Virus record (IMG/VR): IMGVR_UViG_3300046001_009918
Coordinates: 1 to 27,255 of that record
Reading direction: 5' to 3' (one strand)
From: a virus
Length of the DNA: 27,255 nucleotides
Made by a program: the position numbers and the translations under genes. This document shows positions 13,511 to 23,478 of the stretch, one piece after another (position 1 is the first letter of the stretch; each line of letters opens with the position of its first letter). The notes beneath the pieces are model-generated. The model made no database searches. It had not been told where the DNA came from and was given only the letters and a program-made list of their open reading frames with translations.

Positions 13511-14812
13511 TTATATTTTAGTTAATTTTGGTAATTCTATTTTTTTAAGTGTTGGTAGTTTTAAAGCTACTTGTTTTGGAAATTCAGGAATACGTTTTAA
13601 ATGTTCAGCTAATCTTTCAGTCATTTTTTCAAATGAAAAATTAGTTTTAGAATAGAATCCTTGACGTTTAGCTCCATCCGTATAGTCTTTGTAGTTTTCA
13701 AACACATCTTTTAAATAAAATCCTACTCTGCTATTATCTGGAGTAAACCATTGTGATTCTTTCATCAACATATTATTAGCAGCACTCGGATGAACGTTAG
13801 TTAATGTACCACCTATTAATGATGTAAACTCTTGATTTAAAAAATCAACATGTCCACTCCAATTAGTTGTAATTAATGGCTTTTTACTTTGAGTAAACTC
13901 AAGTAATGGACGTCCAAAACCTTCACCTTTAGTTAACGAGAACATCGCTTTTATTTTTGGGTGGTTGTATATTTCGTTTATTTCAGCGTCTGTAAATTCA
14001 CCATTAAGTAAGTAGATATTTGGTAAGTCAGTTGAATTAATCGATGTTTTAATTTGATTAATGCGTTTTAGTACTTCATCTCTATCCATATAAGATGGAC
14101 TTACTATTGATGTTTTTAAGATAAGTGCTGGTCTATTCTTTTTGTTTTTAAATGTTTCTAAAAATGCTTTAATTAACAAACCTACATTTTTTCTATCTTC
14201 ACCTATATCTCCTGGTAGCCAGTGTCCTACAAATAAATAGCAGAATTCTTCTTTGATTGTATTTAAATCACCAATTTCTTTATTTGGTGTATCTAAGTAT
14301 TTGTAGATGTTTGTATCAATTCCTTCAAACAATACTTCAATTGGAGTAGTTATTTCAATAGTTCCCTCAGGTTGTTTCGTTTGGTTATTCATTCTTTGAT
14401 ATTTAGAATCAATAAATGCTTTTTTAGAGTGTTCAGATGAAACTAATACTAAATTCATTCTATTTACTCCTTCAACCCAATCACTAGGTACAATTGTTGT
14501 TTCTAATCCTGCAGTAATACCGATATTGTATTTTCCTACTTTTTGGAATTCTTGAGGTATAGTAATCCAAATAAAAATATCTGGTTGGTATGGTAGTTTT
14601 GGTGTTAGTATAAAACGTTCCTCTAAAAATTTCCATTCAGGATTTTCTTCAATAAAACCTGTTGGGGTATTTCCCCATGCGCATGGAATAATTTTAATAT
14701 CCCATTCATCTTTCTTTAAATCGATAATTGATTTAACTGTATCTCTTGATCTTGAACCATAACCACTTAAAGTGTCTACGGGTGCATATATTACACAACT
14801 TGTTTTGTTCAT
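13511..14812 (-). CDS. GT-B (GT4-like) glycosyltransferase (433 aa)
   Basis: The N-terminal Rossmann part includes VIYAPVDTLSGYGSRSRD (about 7-24), a glycine-rich acceptor loop. The C-terminal nucleotide-sugar domain has KAMFSLTKGEGFGRPLLEFT with the E-x7-E motif of family 4 and the following ITTNWSGHVDFL. ICVGHW-like YLFVGHWLPGDIGEDRKNVG near the domain boundary is the usual donor-phosphate loop region. Full length for the family, with no membrane anchor. It starts one base after the neighbouring GT gene's stop, and the two are probably paralogous partners acting in sequence. Confidence 0.85.
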   Translation of the reverse strand: MNKTSCVIYAPVDTLSGYGSRSRDTVKSIIDLKKDEWDIKIIPCAWGNTPTGFIEENPEWKFLEERFILTPKLPYQPDIFIWITIPQEFQKVGKYNIGITAGLETTIVPSDWVEGVNRMNLVLVSSEHSKKAFIDSKYQRMNNQTKQPEGTIEITTPIEVLFEGIDTNIYKYLDTPNKEIGDLNTIKEEFCYLFVGHWLPGDIGEDRKNVGLLIKAFLETFKNKKNRPALILKTSIVSPSYMDRDEVLKRINQIKTSINSTDLPNIYLLNGEFTDAEINEIYNHPKIKAMFSLTKGEGFGRPLLEFTQSKKPLITTNWSGHVDFLNQEFTSLIGGTLTNVHPSAANNMLMKESQWFTPDNSRVGFYLKDVFENYKDYTDGAKRQGFYSKTNFSFEKMTERLAEHLKRIPEFPKQVALKLPTLKKIELPKLTKI

Positions 14813-14813
14813 T

Positions 14814-16262
14814 TTAGTATATTAATTTATGATTTAATTCTCTTTTTTCTACGTTTTTAGTATCTATAAGTTCAAATTTCTTTCTTGGTTTCCAAGTTGA
14901 AAATAAAGTGTCTAAATTTTTAATTATTCTTTGACCCATTTTTTCTCCTGTTAAACCTGCTTCATCACTTAAAGCCCATTCTCTACCTTTTAATCCTCTA
15001 GAGTTACGTTCTTCTTTAGACATATGATATGCTCTTCCTATTTGTTCAGCAGCATCTTCAGATGTACATCTGTCATCCCAAATATAAGGAGTAACTGGTG
15101 AACCTTGCATTGAACGATTTGTAGGATATACTGGTAAAGCCCATTCACCATGTTTATCAATTGTACCATTGTGGTTTGAGGGTAAATCAGCACTTAATTC
15201 CATCCATGATCCATCTTCTTCTTCAAAACGCATTTGATCTTGCATTCCACCTGTTACGTTAGCGATAATCATTTTACCTGCTAAAATAGCTTCTGTTAAT
15301 GCTAATCCCCATCCTTCATTTGATGTTAATAAGATTTGAGTATCAGACATGTTATATAAATAATTCATTTTGTCTGGAGGTAATGGTGAGCTAGAAAATA
15401 CAATGTTATATTTTTCTTCCCCTTTAAATAGGAAATCACATACAGCACCTAAATCTGTTCCATTATCATCTACTACTTGAGTGTGAAGTAAAAAAGCACA
15501 TTTTTTAGCTTTTTCTTCTGGTAGTAAATCAATGAAGTATTTGTATGCTAATAAAGTATCAGGTATTTGTTTACGACGAATGTTTCTAGAATTAAAGAAT
15601 AAAACATAATCGTATTCTTTTCCTTTAAACATATTGTTTTTAAAATCAACATAATCTTTACTTGATTTTTCAGCATCAGTTAAAGGTCTAAACATATCAT
15701 GATTTAAACCATGTGGTACGTATTTAATTAATTTATCCTTTGCTTTACCACCTAACACTAATTTATTAATGTTAACTGTTTGTTTTGAAATACCTAACAA
15801 CGCATCACATGCTTCATAGAATGGTCTGTTATACATTGGTGCCGGATAGTTATCCCAAATATTTAAATACACAATAGGAACTTTTCTACGGATTTCATTT
15901 TCAATTTGAAACAACCACATAAAGTATCTTGGATCAGTAATTAAAAAGATAGCATCTGGTTTTTCTTGTTTGATCAAATGTCTAATTAAATTAGGATCAC
16001 CATATCCATCTACTGGGTAGATCATTATTGAGGAATCAGTTAATCCTGTATTGTTGTTTGTGTCTTGAGATAAATCTAGACGTTTACCTTTTTCAGGATG
16101 ATTAATTGCACCTGCAACTTGTACCCAATTAAAATGTTGGGCAGTATTTAATACCATTTCACGAGCAACAGTAGCTACACCTGAGTGTACTCTTAAATCA
16201 TCGCAAATAAGTAAAATTTTCTTCCTCTCATTCTGAGGAATGTAAGCAAAACTTGAATTCAT
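14814..16262 (-). CDS. GT-B (GT4-like) glycosyltransferase (482 aa)
   Basis: ILLICDDLRVHSGVATVARE (about 15-34) is the glycine-containing acceptor loop of family 4. The C-terminal domain carries VLFFNSRNIRRKQIPDTLLA (donor-phosphate region) and ILLTSNEGWGLALTEAILAG (E-x7-E motif). It is the first enzyme of the glycan island in transcription order, 32 bases after the ribbon-helix-helix gene; an AAATAAACAAATAAATAAAC tract fills that gap and probably serves as ribosome-binding region. The acceptor could be a virion protein, host LPS or another glycan. Confidence 0.85.
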   Translation of the reverse strand: MNSSFAYIPQNERKKILLICDDLRVHSGVATVAREMVLNTAQHFNWVQVAGAINHPEKGKRLDLSQDTNNNTGLTDSSIMIYPVDGYGDPNLIRHLIKQEKPDAIFLITDPRYFMWLFQIENEIRRKVPIVYLNIWDNYPAPMYNRPFYEACDALLGISKQTVNINKLVLGGKAKDKLIKYVPHGLNHDMFRPLTDAEKSSKDYVDFKNNMFKGKEYDYVLFFNSRNIRRKQIPDTLLAYKYFIDLLPEEKAKKCAFLLHTQVVDDNGTDLGAVCDFLFKGEEKYNIVFSSSPLPPDKMNYLYNMSDTQILLTSNEGWGLALTEAILAGKMIIANVTGGMQDQMRFEEEDGSWMELSADLPSNHNGTIDKHGEWALPVYPTNRSMQGSPVTPYIWDDRCTSEDAAEQIGRAYHMSKEERNSRGLKGREWALSDEAGLTGEKMGQRIIKNLDTLFSTWKPRKKFELIDTKNVEKRELNHKLIY

Positions 16263-16294
16263 ATAACTTGTTTTTGGTTTGTTTATTTATTTGT

Positions 16295-16468
16295 TTATTT
16301 TGTGTAGTTACTAACTTGTTTTCTAAAATTTTCATCTGTAAGATACAAATCAATTGCTCGATTTACAAGCTTATTTAGTGAAAACTTTCTCTTTACACAT
16401 TCGATCTTAAAAGTATCGAATAACTCTGGGTTTACTTTTACTGATGTTAAAATGTCTTTATTTTCCAT
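16295..16468 (-). CDS. 57-aa ribbon-helix-helix (Arc/MetJ-type) DNA-binding protein
   Basis: A short ORF reading MENKDILTSVKVNPELFDTF and ending FRKQVSNYTK. The strand TSVKVNPELF (8-17) followed by helix DTFKIECVKRKFS (18-30), turn, and helix LNKLVNRAIDLYLTD (31-45) is the beta-alpha-alpha plan of ribbon-helix-helix repressors, which bind DNA as dimers with the strand in the major groove. It is the first gene before the glycan island, the usual position for a local regulator or autorepressor. Its own start is preceded by a TATATTTA element and an AAATTAAAAC stretch. Confidence 0.7.
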   Translation of the reverse strand: MENKDILTSVKVNPELFDTFKIECVKRKFSLNKLVNRAIDLYLTDENFRKQVSNYTK

Positions 16469-16483
16469 GTTTTAATTTATATA

Positions 16484-16491
16484 TAAATATA
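16484..16491 (-). promoter_or_regulatory. Possible -7-like element before the RHH gene
   Basis: TATATTTA on the minus strand, 15 bases before the ATG of the ribbon-helix-helix gene, in the same position as in the stronger cassettes. No TTG is found 19-21 bases upstream, so the site is weak or needs an activator. The surrounding ATATATGTATATTTATATATAA is close to palindromic and could be an autoregulatory operator. Confidence 0.3.
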
Positions 16492-16497
16492 CATATA

Positions 16498-17451
16498 TTA
16501 CTTAAGAATCGCCTTATTGCATAATTCTTTTTTATCTTTATATGGACAATAGTTACATGTTGATTTACTTGGTTGTGCTTGATGTTCAACATCTTTATAA
16601 GTACCATCTATACTAAACACACTTTCAATAAATGTAGTGAGTGATGTTTTAGCTTTATTTACTTTTGTCTTACCATTTGCAGGAGTAAATTGTTGTACGC
16701 GTTTTTGAGGAAATTCACTTGCTTCCCATATTTTACGTTTAACAATAAAGAATTCAACATCGATGTTTTCTTCAGGAACTCCAAATTGTTCACTAAAAAA
16801 TGATTTATAAAGTAGTATTTGGAATTGTTTAATTTCGTCTTTCTTTTCTTTATCTCCCCACCCACGAGTACTTGTTTTTATATCGTAGATAACGAATTTA
16901 TTTGTTCCTTCATGATACATTACTAAGTCAATGAAGCCGTTGAATAAAACGTTGTTATGTGTTTTATTTGGCGCTATAACGATGGGGATCTCGATTCCTA
17001 CTAAATGCCATCCTTTAATACTAAAATATTCGCCTCGTCTTTTTTTAATGAAATCCAATATAGCTACTCCATCATCAAAAAATTCTCTCATTTCATTTGG
17101 GTTGGTAAAATGGATATTATTGTTTGATTTGTATCCATTTAAATATGTAGCACTAAAACAGTCTTCAAAATATTCCCATAGATTAATTTTATCAGCAGCT
17201 GCTCCTGATTCACTATACATTACAGATAAATAATTTTGTAATGTTTCGTGTATTGCGGTTCCAAAAGTCATGTTGATAGAAAAACTAGGTACTTTATGTC
17301 CATCTCTGTATTGTAATGCCCATTTTTTAGGGCATTGCAAATACATTGACATTTGAGAATAGGAAATAGTTTTTTGAAACGCGTAGTTTATTTCCTGTGG
17401 TTTGTAGTTTTGGATTTGTTTTATTGTAGATGGTAGTTTACTTTTAGCCAT
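16498..17451 (-). CDS. PD-(D/E)XK nuclease, Cas4/RecB-like with Fe-S cysteines (317 aa)
   Basis: SYSQMSMYLQCPKKW (30-44) is the N-terminal helix of Cas4/RecB-family exonucleases with the first cluster Cys (C40). FGTAIHE (63-69) gives the conserved His. The active site is GFIDLV (D175) and IYDIKTS (D190, K192), and a helix with KQFQILLYKSFF (about 208-219) matches the QxxxY motif. C299, C302 and C311 complete a likely [4Fe-4S] site with C40. Enzymes of this type resect or process DNA ends during recombination. The gene abuts the clamp-loader unit by one base, so a replication/recombination role is more likely than a link to the following glycan genes. Confidence 0.85.
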   Translation of the reverse strand: MAKSKLPSTIKQIQNYKPQEINYAFQKTISYSQMSMYLQCPKKWALQYRDGHKVPSFSINMTFGTAIHETLQNYLSVMYSESGAAADKINLWEYFEDCFSATYLNGYKSNNNIHFTNPNEMREFFDDGVAILDFIKKRRGEYFSIKGWHLVGIEIPIVIAPNKTHNNVLFNGFIDLVMYHEGTNKFVIYDIKTSTRGWGDKEKKDEIKQFQILLYKSFFSEQFGVPEENIDVEFFIVKRKIWEASEFPQKRVQQFTPANGKTKVNKAKTSLTTFIESVFSIDGTYKDVEHQAQPSKSTCNYCPYKDKKELCNKAILK

Positions 17452-17452
17452 A

Positions 17453-17800
17453 CTATTTTTTCCATAATCCTCTCTCTACTAATTGAGCAATAATACCATA
17501 GTTAGTAATATCTTGGTATGTGTCAACTAGTGGTTCATTTTTACCTATTTGTTTAGTAATGATAAGATTTTTCCATCTATTTACTTTATCTGATAAGCGA
17601 TACCAGAGTCCAGTTAATGCAAAGTCTTTTTCTTCATCGTTTGCTAATTGAGTACCAGCAGCGATATTTGACATTCCATAGTCTATGTGCTTACGTGCAA
17701 ACAATGTATATTGTTCTTTCATTATTTGTTTGTATCCTTGAGCGATAGTAGGATATTCTTTTTCTAGCTGTTCAATAACAGACATTTCTTCTTTAGCCAT
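17453..17800 (-). CDS. DUF1599-like protein (possible nucleotide-modification associated domain), 115 aa
   Basis: The arrangement FARKHIDYG (33-41), GLWYRLSDKVNRWKNLI (63-79) and NEPLVDTYQDITNYGIIAQL (88-107) follows the conserved pattern of DUF1599: a helical domain related in outline to all-alpha NTP pyrophosphatases and associated with phage nucleotide-modification loci. The acidic residues D40, D70, D93 and D97 are candidates for metal or nucleotide contacts. It overlaps the upstream clamp-loader stop (TAATG), so it is co-translated with the replisome genes. I infer a role in nucleotide metabolism; the enzymatic activity is not established. Confidence 0.6.
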   Translation of the reverse strand: MAKEEMSVIEQLEKEYPTIAQGYKQIMKEQYTLFARKHIDYGMSNIAAGTQLANDEEKDFALTGLWYRLSDKVNRWKNLIITKQIGKNEPLVDTYQDITNYGIIAQLVERGLWKK

Positions 17801-18252
17801 TACTTTAATAGTTTTTTAATTTCTTTTTCTTCAATTCCTTTTTTAATTAAAATATCTTCTACACCTTCTTTCCTCAATAAAGAAATATATTCATCTGCTT
17901 CACCTAAAGAACATTCAAAATGTTCAGATACATATTTTAGTAATTCAGAATTAGTAGATTTTTTGCTGTTTGGTCTAATGTAAGGCGAGTAAGTATTTTT
18001 TGATTTAGGAATCATCCAACAATATACTTCATACAACTTTTTATTATCTTTAATATTTAATCCTTGAACGTAATTAACAACTTCAACATATTTAGGATTC
18101 ATACTTAATGTTTTATTCATCATGTATCCATTGAATTCTTTTTGTTGTTCAGGAGTAAATGTATCCCAAGATGGTTTAGTATCAATAATTGCTTTTACAA
18201 AGTCAAATATTGAAAACAATTTTGGTTTAGATGGTTTTATTGTACTCTTCAT
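17800..18252 (-). CDS. 62: Clamp-loader small subunit, T4 gp62-like (150 aa)
   Basis: The N-terminal half PKLFSIFDFVKAIIDTKPSW, followed by FNGYMMNKTLSMNPKYVEVVN, is characteristic of T4 gp62, which joins four gp44 subunits to load the gp45 clamp. YCWMIPKSKN (about 78-87) is also typical. At 150 aa it is a little shorter than T4's (187 aa). The C-terminal helices end in a Lys-rich EEKEIKKLLK. The position two genes after the gp44-like ATPase supports the call. It overlaps the preceding small gene by 26 bases. Confidence 0.85.
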   Translation of the reverse strand: MKSTIKPSKPKLFSIFDFVKAIIDTKPSWDTFTPEQQKEFNGYMMNKTLSMNPKYVEVVNYVQGLNIKDNKKLYEVYCWMIPKSKNTYSPYIRPNSKKSTNSELLKYVSEHFECSLGEADEYISLLRKEGVEDILIKKGIEEKEIKKLLK

Positions 18253-18478
18253 ATTCTTCTCTTAATTCTTTAGGAAGTAATTCAATTAATATTTTTCCTG
18301 TTTTAGTATCAATAAATACTGGGATTGGAATAACTGCATCTTCACTTGTGCCTGTTAAAAATTTACTAATTTTTCTTAGTACTGTTACTTCTTGGAAGAT
18401 TTGTCCTCCGTCTTCAGATTTGATTGGGGTGGATTGTTTTATATCCACATTCATTTTCATTTGTTGTTCTTGATTCAT
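18227..18478 (-). CDS. Unknown 83-aa protein between the clamp-loader genes
   Basis: It begins MNQEQQMKMNVDIKQSTPIK. The middle is an extended acidic/hydrophobic stretch (GQIFQEVTVLRKISKFLTGT) and the end a strand-helix pair (VFIDTKTGKILIELLPKELREEYEEY). The layout suggests a small alpha/beta protein with a C-terminal helix. The 26-base overlap with the gp62-like gene implies coupled translation, which may set subunit ratios. No family is recognised. Confidence 0.6.
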   Translation of the reverse strand: MNQEQQMKMNVDIKQSTPIKSEDGGQIFQEVTVLRKISKFLTGTSEDAVIPIPVFIDTKTGKILIELLPKELREEYEEYNKTI

Positions 18479-18484
18479 ATTTAT

Positions 18485-19405
18485 TTATTTTATTGTTTCT
18501 AGGATTTTACTAATACAAGCCATTATGTTTATTTCTTTATCTAGTCTAAATGTAGCATGGTACATATACTCTTCTAAGTAACATATAACTATACCTTCAT
18601 TTCCATTAGCGTATTCATTTAATTTATCGTACAAAAATTTATATAAATCCTCAAAATTATCTGTATCTGAATTTGCAATAATTTGTCTAATGTTATTAAA
18701 CGATTTAATGGATGGTTTCTTTAATTCAGCCAATAAAGCATCTTTATAGTCATCAGTTGAATTAGACATTGTATCTAATTTTAAAGCACCATCTATAGTA
18801 TATTTTTGACAGTTATTAATGATTTTTCTAAAGTCAGGATAGAATTTATTTACAATAGTAACTAGATCCTCTACTTCATATTCAATTTCTTCTTTATCTA
18901 AAATACGACTAATGTATTGTGCAACTACTTTTTTAGTAGGAGGAGATAAATCAAATTCTTGCAATCTACTTCTTAGTGGTTCAATTAAGCGTTCTGGATA
19001 GTTACCTGTAAGTATAAAACGAGTAGTTAAACTATATGTTTCCATCATATTTAACAAAATAACTTGTGATGCTTGAAGTATATGAGTTGCTTCATCTAGA
19101 ATCACTACTTTAAGTGGTTTAAATGAACCAGCAGCAGCAAATGCTCCTACTTTATCTCTCATTACTTCTATTGAACGTTCATCAGTTGCATTAATATACA
19201 AATAATCACAATCAATATTTTTAGTTAATATTTTAGCAATTGTTGTTTTACCAGCACCTGGTTTCCCAAAGAATCCTAGGTGTGGGATATCTTGATTTTT
19301 GATGAATTCTTCAAATTTAGATTTATATTCATCTTTACAAATGTATCCTTCTAGAGTGTCAGGACGGTAACGTTCATTTAGGATGGTGTGTAACTTTTTT
19401 GACAT
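18485..19405 (-). CDS. 44: Clamp-loader ATPase subunit, T4 gp44-like (306 aa)
   Basis: The N-terminal NERYRPDTLEGYI is the conserved start of clamp-loader AAA+ ATPases. Walker A is GKPGAGKT (47-54), Walker B VVILDEA (100-106), sensor 1 ILTGNYPERL (131-140) and the arginine finger SRLQE (146-150; S146-R147). The C-terminal half is the all-helical collar domain. The length is close to T4 gp44 (319 aa). gp44 hydrolyses ATP to open the sliding clamp and place it at primer ends, with gp62. It starts the unit with the strongest start context (AAAAATAAAAGTTATG) and a promoter-like cassette at 19417-19448. Confidence 0.92.
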   Translation of the reverse strand: MSKKLHTILNERYRPDTLEGYICKDEYKSKFEEFIKNQDIPHLGFFGKPGAGKTTIAKILTKNIDCDYLYINATDERSIEVMRDKVGAFAAAGSFKPLKVVILDEATHILQASQVILLNMMETYSLTTRFILTGNYPERLIEPLRSRLQEFDLSPPTKKVVAQYISRILDKEEIEYEVEDLVTIVNKFYPDFRKIINNCQKYTIDGALKLDTMSNSTDDYKDALLAELKKPSIKSFNNIRQIIANSDTDNFEDLYKFLYDKLNEYANGNEGIVICYLEEYMYHATFRLDKEINIMACISKILETIK

Positions 19406-19416
19406 AACTTTTATTT

Positions 19417-19448
19417 TTAATATACGATTTAGAGTTTTGAAATCCTAA
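19417..19448 (-). promoter_or_regulatory. Promoter-like cassette before the clamp-loader unit
   Basis: TATATTAA (19417-19424, minus strand) with TTA at 21 bases upstream (19446-19448). The intervening AGGATT...AACTCT...CG block matches the cassette at 5778-5809. It lies in the 39-bp gap before the gp44-like gene, overlapping the stop of the 85-aa gene. Confidence 0.4.
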
Positions 19449-19702
19449 TAATCTCCATAAATATTGAATTTTTTAGCTGGTGGAGGAGGTGGTGGAGCTA
19501 CTTCTTCAGTAGTAATCATATACAACTCTCCTTTTAAAGGTGCTAATCTAAATTCACATTTGGTTTGTGTTTGTTGAAAATACGCTTCTAGTGTTTCAGT
19601 TAAACTATTGTGAACATCTTTTGCAAAACCATCAACTAGCGACCAGCGGTCCCCAGGAGGGACACGCTGTGCTATTAATATATTTTTTTCTACTTTTTCC
19701 AT
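19445..19702 (-). CDS. Unknown 85-aa protein with proline tract
   Basis: An N-terminal globular part (QRVPPGDRWSLVDGFAKDVH, then SLTETLEAYFQQTQTKCEFRLAPLKGELYMI) is followed by VAPPPPPPAKK and a short tail (FNIYGDY). The six-proline run looks like a flexible spacer or a binding ligand, and may cause ribosome pausing in hosts without adequate EF-P. It starts one base after the GroEL stop, so it is co-translated with the chaperonin. I do not recognise a family. Confidence 0.55.
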   Translation of the reverse strand: MEKVEKNILIAQRVPPGDRWSLVDGFAKDVHNSLTETLEAYFQQTQTKCEFRLAPLKGELYMITTEEVAPPPPPPAKKFNIYGDY

Positions 19703-19703
19703 A

Positions 19704-22134
<2,431 letters not shown>

Positions 22135-22144
22135 AGATTTTTAA

Positions 22145-22438
22145 TTAATCATTAATAACTGCTAATACTTGATTTTCACTACATGACCAATATTCTTGAC
22201 CATCCAATTCTACTTTAGATACTCCAACTGCGGGTAGTACCACTTGTTGTCCTTCTTTGAGTGTTGAAGTAACAAATTGACCGGTTGCACAGTAGTAGCC
22301 AGGACCTACAGATACAATTGTACCACGTAATCCTTTTTCTTTTCCTAAATCGGGTACTACTATAGAGCCGTAGGTTATTTCTTCCTCGTCTAGAGGCTTA
22401 ACGATAATGCTGTTAAATACAGCTTGTAATTTTGACAT
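22145..22438 (-). CDS. groES: Phage-encoded GroES co-chaperonin (97 aa)
   Basis: The length and layout match GroES: FNSIIVKPLDEEE (8-20) is the first beta-barrel strand, then the mobile loop with YGSIVVPDLGKEKG (IVV corresponding to the GroEL-binding IVL), RGTIVSVGPG (the conserved barrel strand and turn), EGQQVVLPAVG and the closing strand ENQVLAVIND. T4 instead uses gp31, which has low similarity to GroES; this protein is much closer to bacterial GroES. It heads the chaperonin unit, behind a strong promoter cassette (22472-22502), with an AAAAAATAAAATCT start context. Confidence 0.9.
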   Translation of the reverse strand: MSKLQAVFNSIIVKPLDEEEITYGSIVVPDLGKEKGLRGTIVSVGPGYYCATGQFVTSTLKEGQQVVLPAVGVSKVELDGQEYWSCSENQVLAVIND

Positions 22439-22471
22439 AGATTTTATTTTTTATAACTTTGTTTACTCGTA

Positions 22472-22502
22472 TAAATATATTAACTTTCAGTTGGTTGTCC
22501 AA
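22472..22502 (-). promoter_or_regulatory. Promoter cassette of the chaperonin unit
   Basis: TTG (22500-22502, minus strand) and TATATTTA (22472-22479) are separated by exactly 20 bases. The upstream part CTTGGACAACCAA contains a TTGG-N4-CCAA inverted repeat. The -33 element lies within the last codons of the 75-aa gene. The GroES start codon is 34 bases beyond the -7-like element. Confidence 0.6.
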
Positions 22503-22707
22503 GCTCTAAATTATCTTCTTCAACAATTTGTGCTTCTTCCACTTTTTGTAAAAAATATAATAATCCTTCTTTTTTTACTACCATATCCGCTTGTAAGTGT
22601 TCTCTCCAATCATCTATGATTGGTTTTGATTCTTCTTTAATTGTTCTTTTAACTACATACAAATCATTATTGTAAGTAATAAATTGTCTTACTAATGTAA
22701 ACATCAT
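22480..22707 (-). CDS. Unknown 75-aa protein after the sliding clamp
   Basis: It starts MMFTLVRQFITYNNDLYVVK and continues as alternating strand and helix (RTIKEESKPIIDDWREHLQA, VVKKEGLLYFLQKVEEAQIV) with an acidic end. The ATG overlaps the stop of the clamp gene (ATATGATG), so translation is coupled; which of the two adjacent ATGs is used cannot be decided. The first helix-strand part resembles a small modulator rather than an enzyme. No family is recognised. Confidence 0.6.
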   Translation of the reverse strand: MMFTLVRQFITYNNDLYVVKRTIKEESKPIIDDWREHLQADMVVKKEGLLYFLQKVEEAQIVEEDNLELGQPTES

Positions 22708-23444
22708 ATATCTTTTTTAACTAAATAATAAACACTTTTTATTGTATCTGTTTCGAATTCTAATTTCATTAATCCTTCTAAATTAATAGACATTTTGGAT
22801 TTAGTAGCTTCTTTATTGAAATTTAATATTTCTTTAATCAAATCCGAATTAAATCCTAATGAAAAACTTGATGGTACATCTTTTTGTACAAAATCAGATA
22901 AAAAATAAGAAACTTTATTTGCGTATTCTATATCTCCTCCAAATACCATTTCTAATTGAAAATCACCATCCAAACTTATTGTTGGTGATAACATAACTGT
23001 AGTACTTTCAGGTAATGCTGATTTAGCTTTAATTAATGCAACTATAATTTCATTATTTAATTCAGTTTCTAAATTGTATTCGTTTGATCCGTTGTAGGCT
23101 CCTGCTTTAGGTATAGTTAAAATATCTGCTAAAGTGTAGTTAACTGTAAATTGATTATCGGATACTATTAATTTTGATGGTGTTTTACCTTGTTGAATAT
23201 AATTTAACAATACATCTCCTGCTGTTATACTAATTAATTTTAGTAATTGTGATGTATTACTAATACCAACAGATGAGTCAGGTAATGGGAAGTTTTGGTA
23301 TGTAATTTCACCAAGCATTTCTCTGGTTGGGGATGTAAATTTAATACTTAGGTTTTTACTTTTAATATCCCATTTAACAGCTTCAATAAGCCCGTTTAGG
23401 TAATATTTATTAATAACTGCTTGTAATTCGAATTTTTGTATCAT
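22704..23444 (-). CDS. 45: DNA sliding clamp, T4 gp45-like (246 aa)
   Basis: Size (T4 gp45 is 228 aa), position next to the polymerase, and the alternating beta/alpha pattern of two clamp domains (residues about 1-110 and 115-246) support the call. Characteristic pieces are NFPLPDSSVGISNTSQLLKL (about 67-86), which matches the first-domain DLxxFLxxL-like helix of gp45, and SFSLGFNSDLIKEILNF in the second domain. Gp45 forms a trimeric ring that tethers the polymerase and, in T4, also activates late transcription. It has a strong AAAGTTATG start and its own promoter-like element at 23449-23478. Confidence 0.85.
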   Translation of the reverse strand: MIQKFELQAVINKYYLNGLIEAVKWDIKSKNLSIKFTSPTREMLGEITYQNFPLPDSSVGISNTSQLLKLISITAGDVLLNYIQQGKTPSKLIVSDNQFTVNYTLADILTIPKAGAYNGSNEYNLETELNNEIIVALIKAKSALPESTTVMLSPTISLDGDFQLEMVFGGDIEYANKVSYFLSDFVQKDVPSSFSLGFNSDLIKEILNFNKEATKSKMSINLEGLMKLEFETDTIKSVYYLVKKDI

Positions 23445-23448
23445 AACT

Positions 23449-23478
23449 TTAATATATGTAATTTTTAGTTAAAAGCAA
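23449..23478 (-). promoter_or_regulatory. Promoter-like element before the sliding clamp
   Basis: TTG (23476-23478, minus strand) is followed after 19 bases by TATATTAA (23449-23456); the clamp ATG is five bases further. The -33 part lies inside the end of the polymerase gene. It lacks the extended TTGG block of the strongest copies. Confidence 0.4.

Noticed and set aside
16659-16865. 68-aa minus-strand ORF within the PD-(D/E)XK nuclease gene
   Set aside because: It is an out-of-frame shadow of a gene with intact catalytic motifs.
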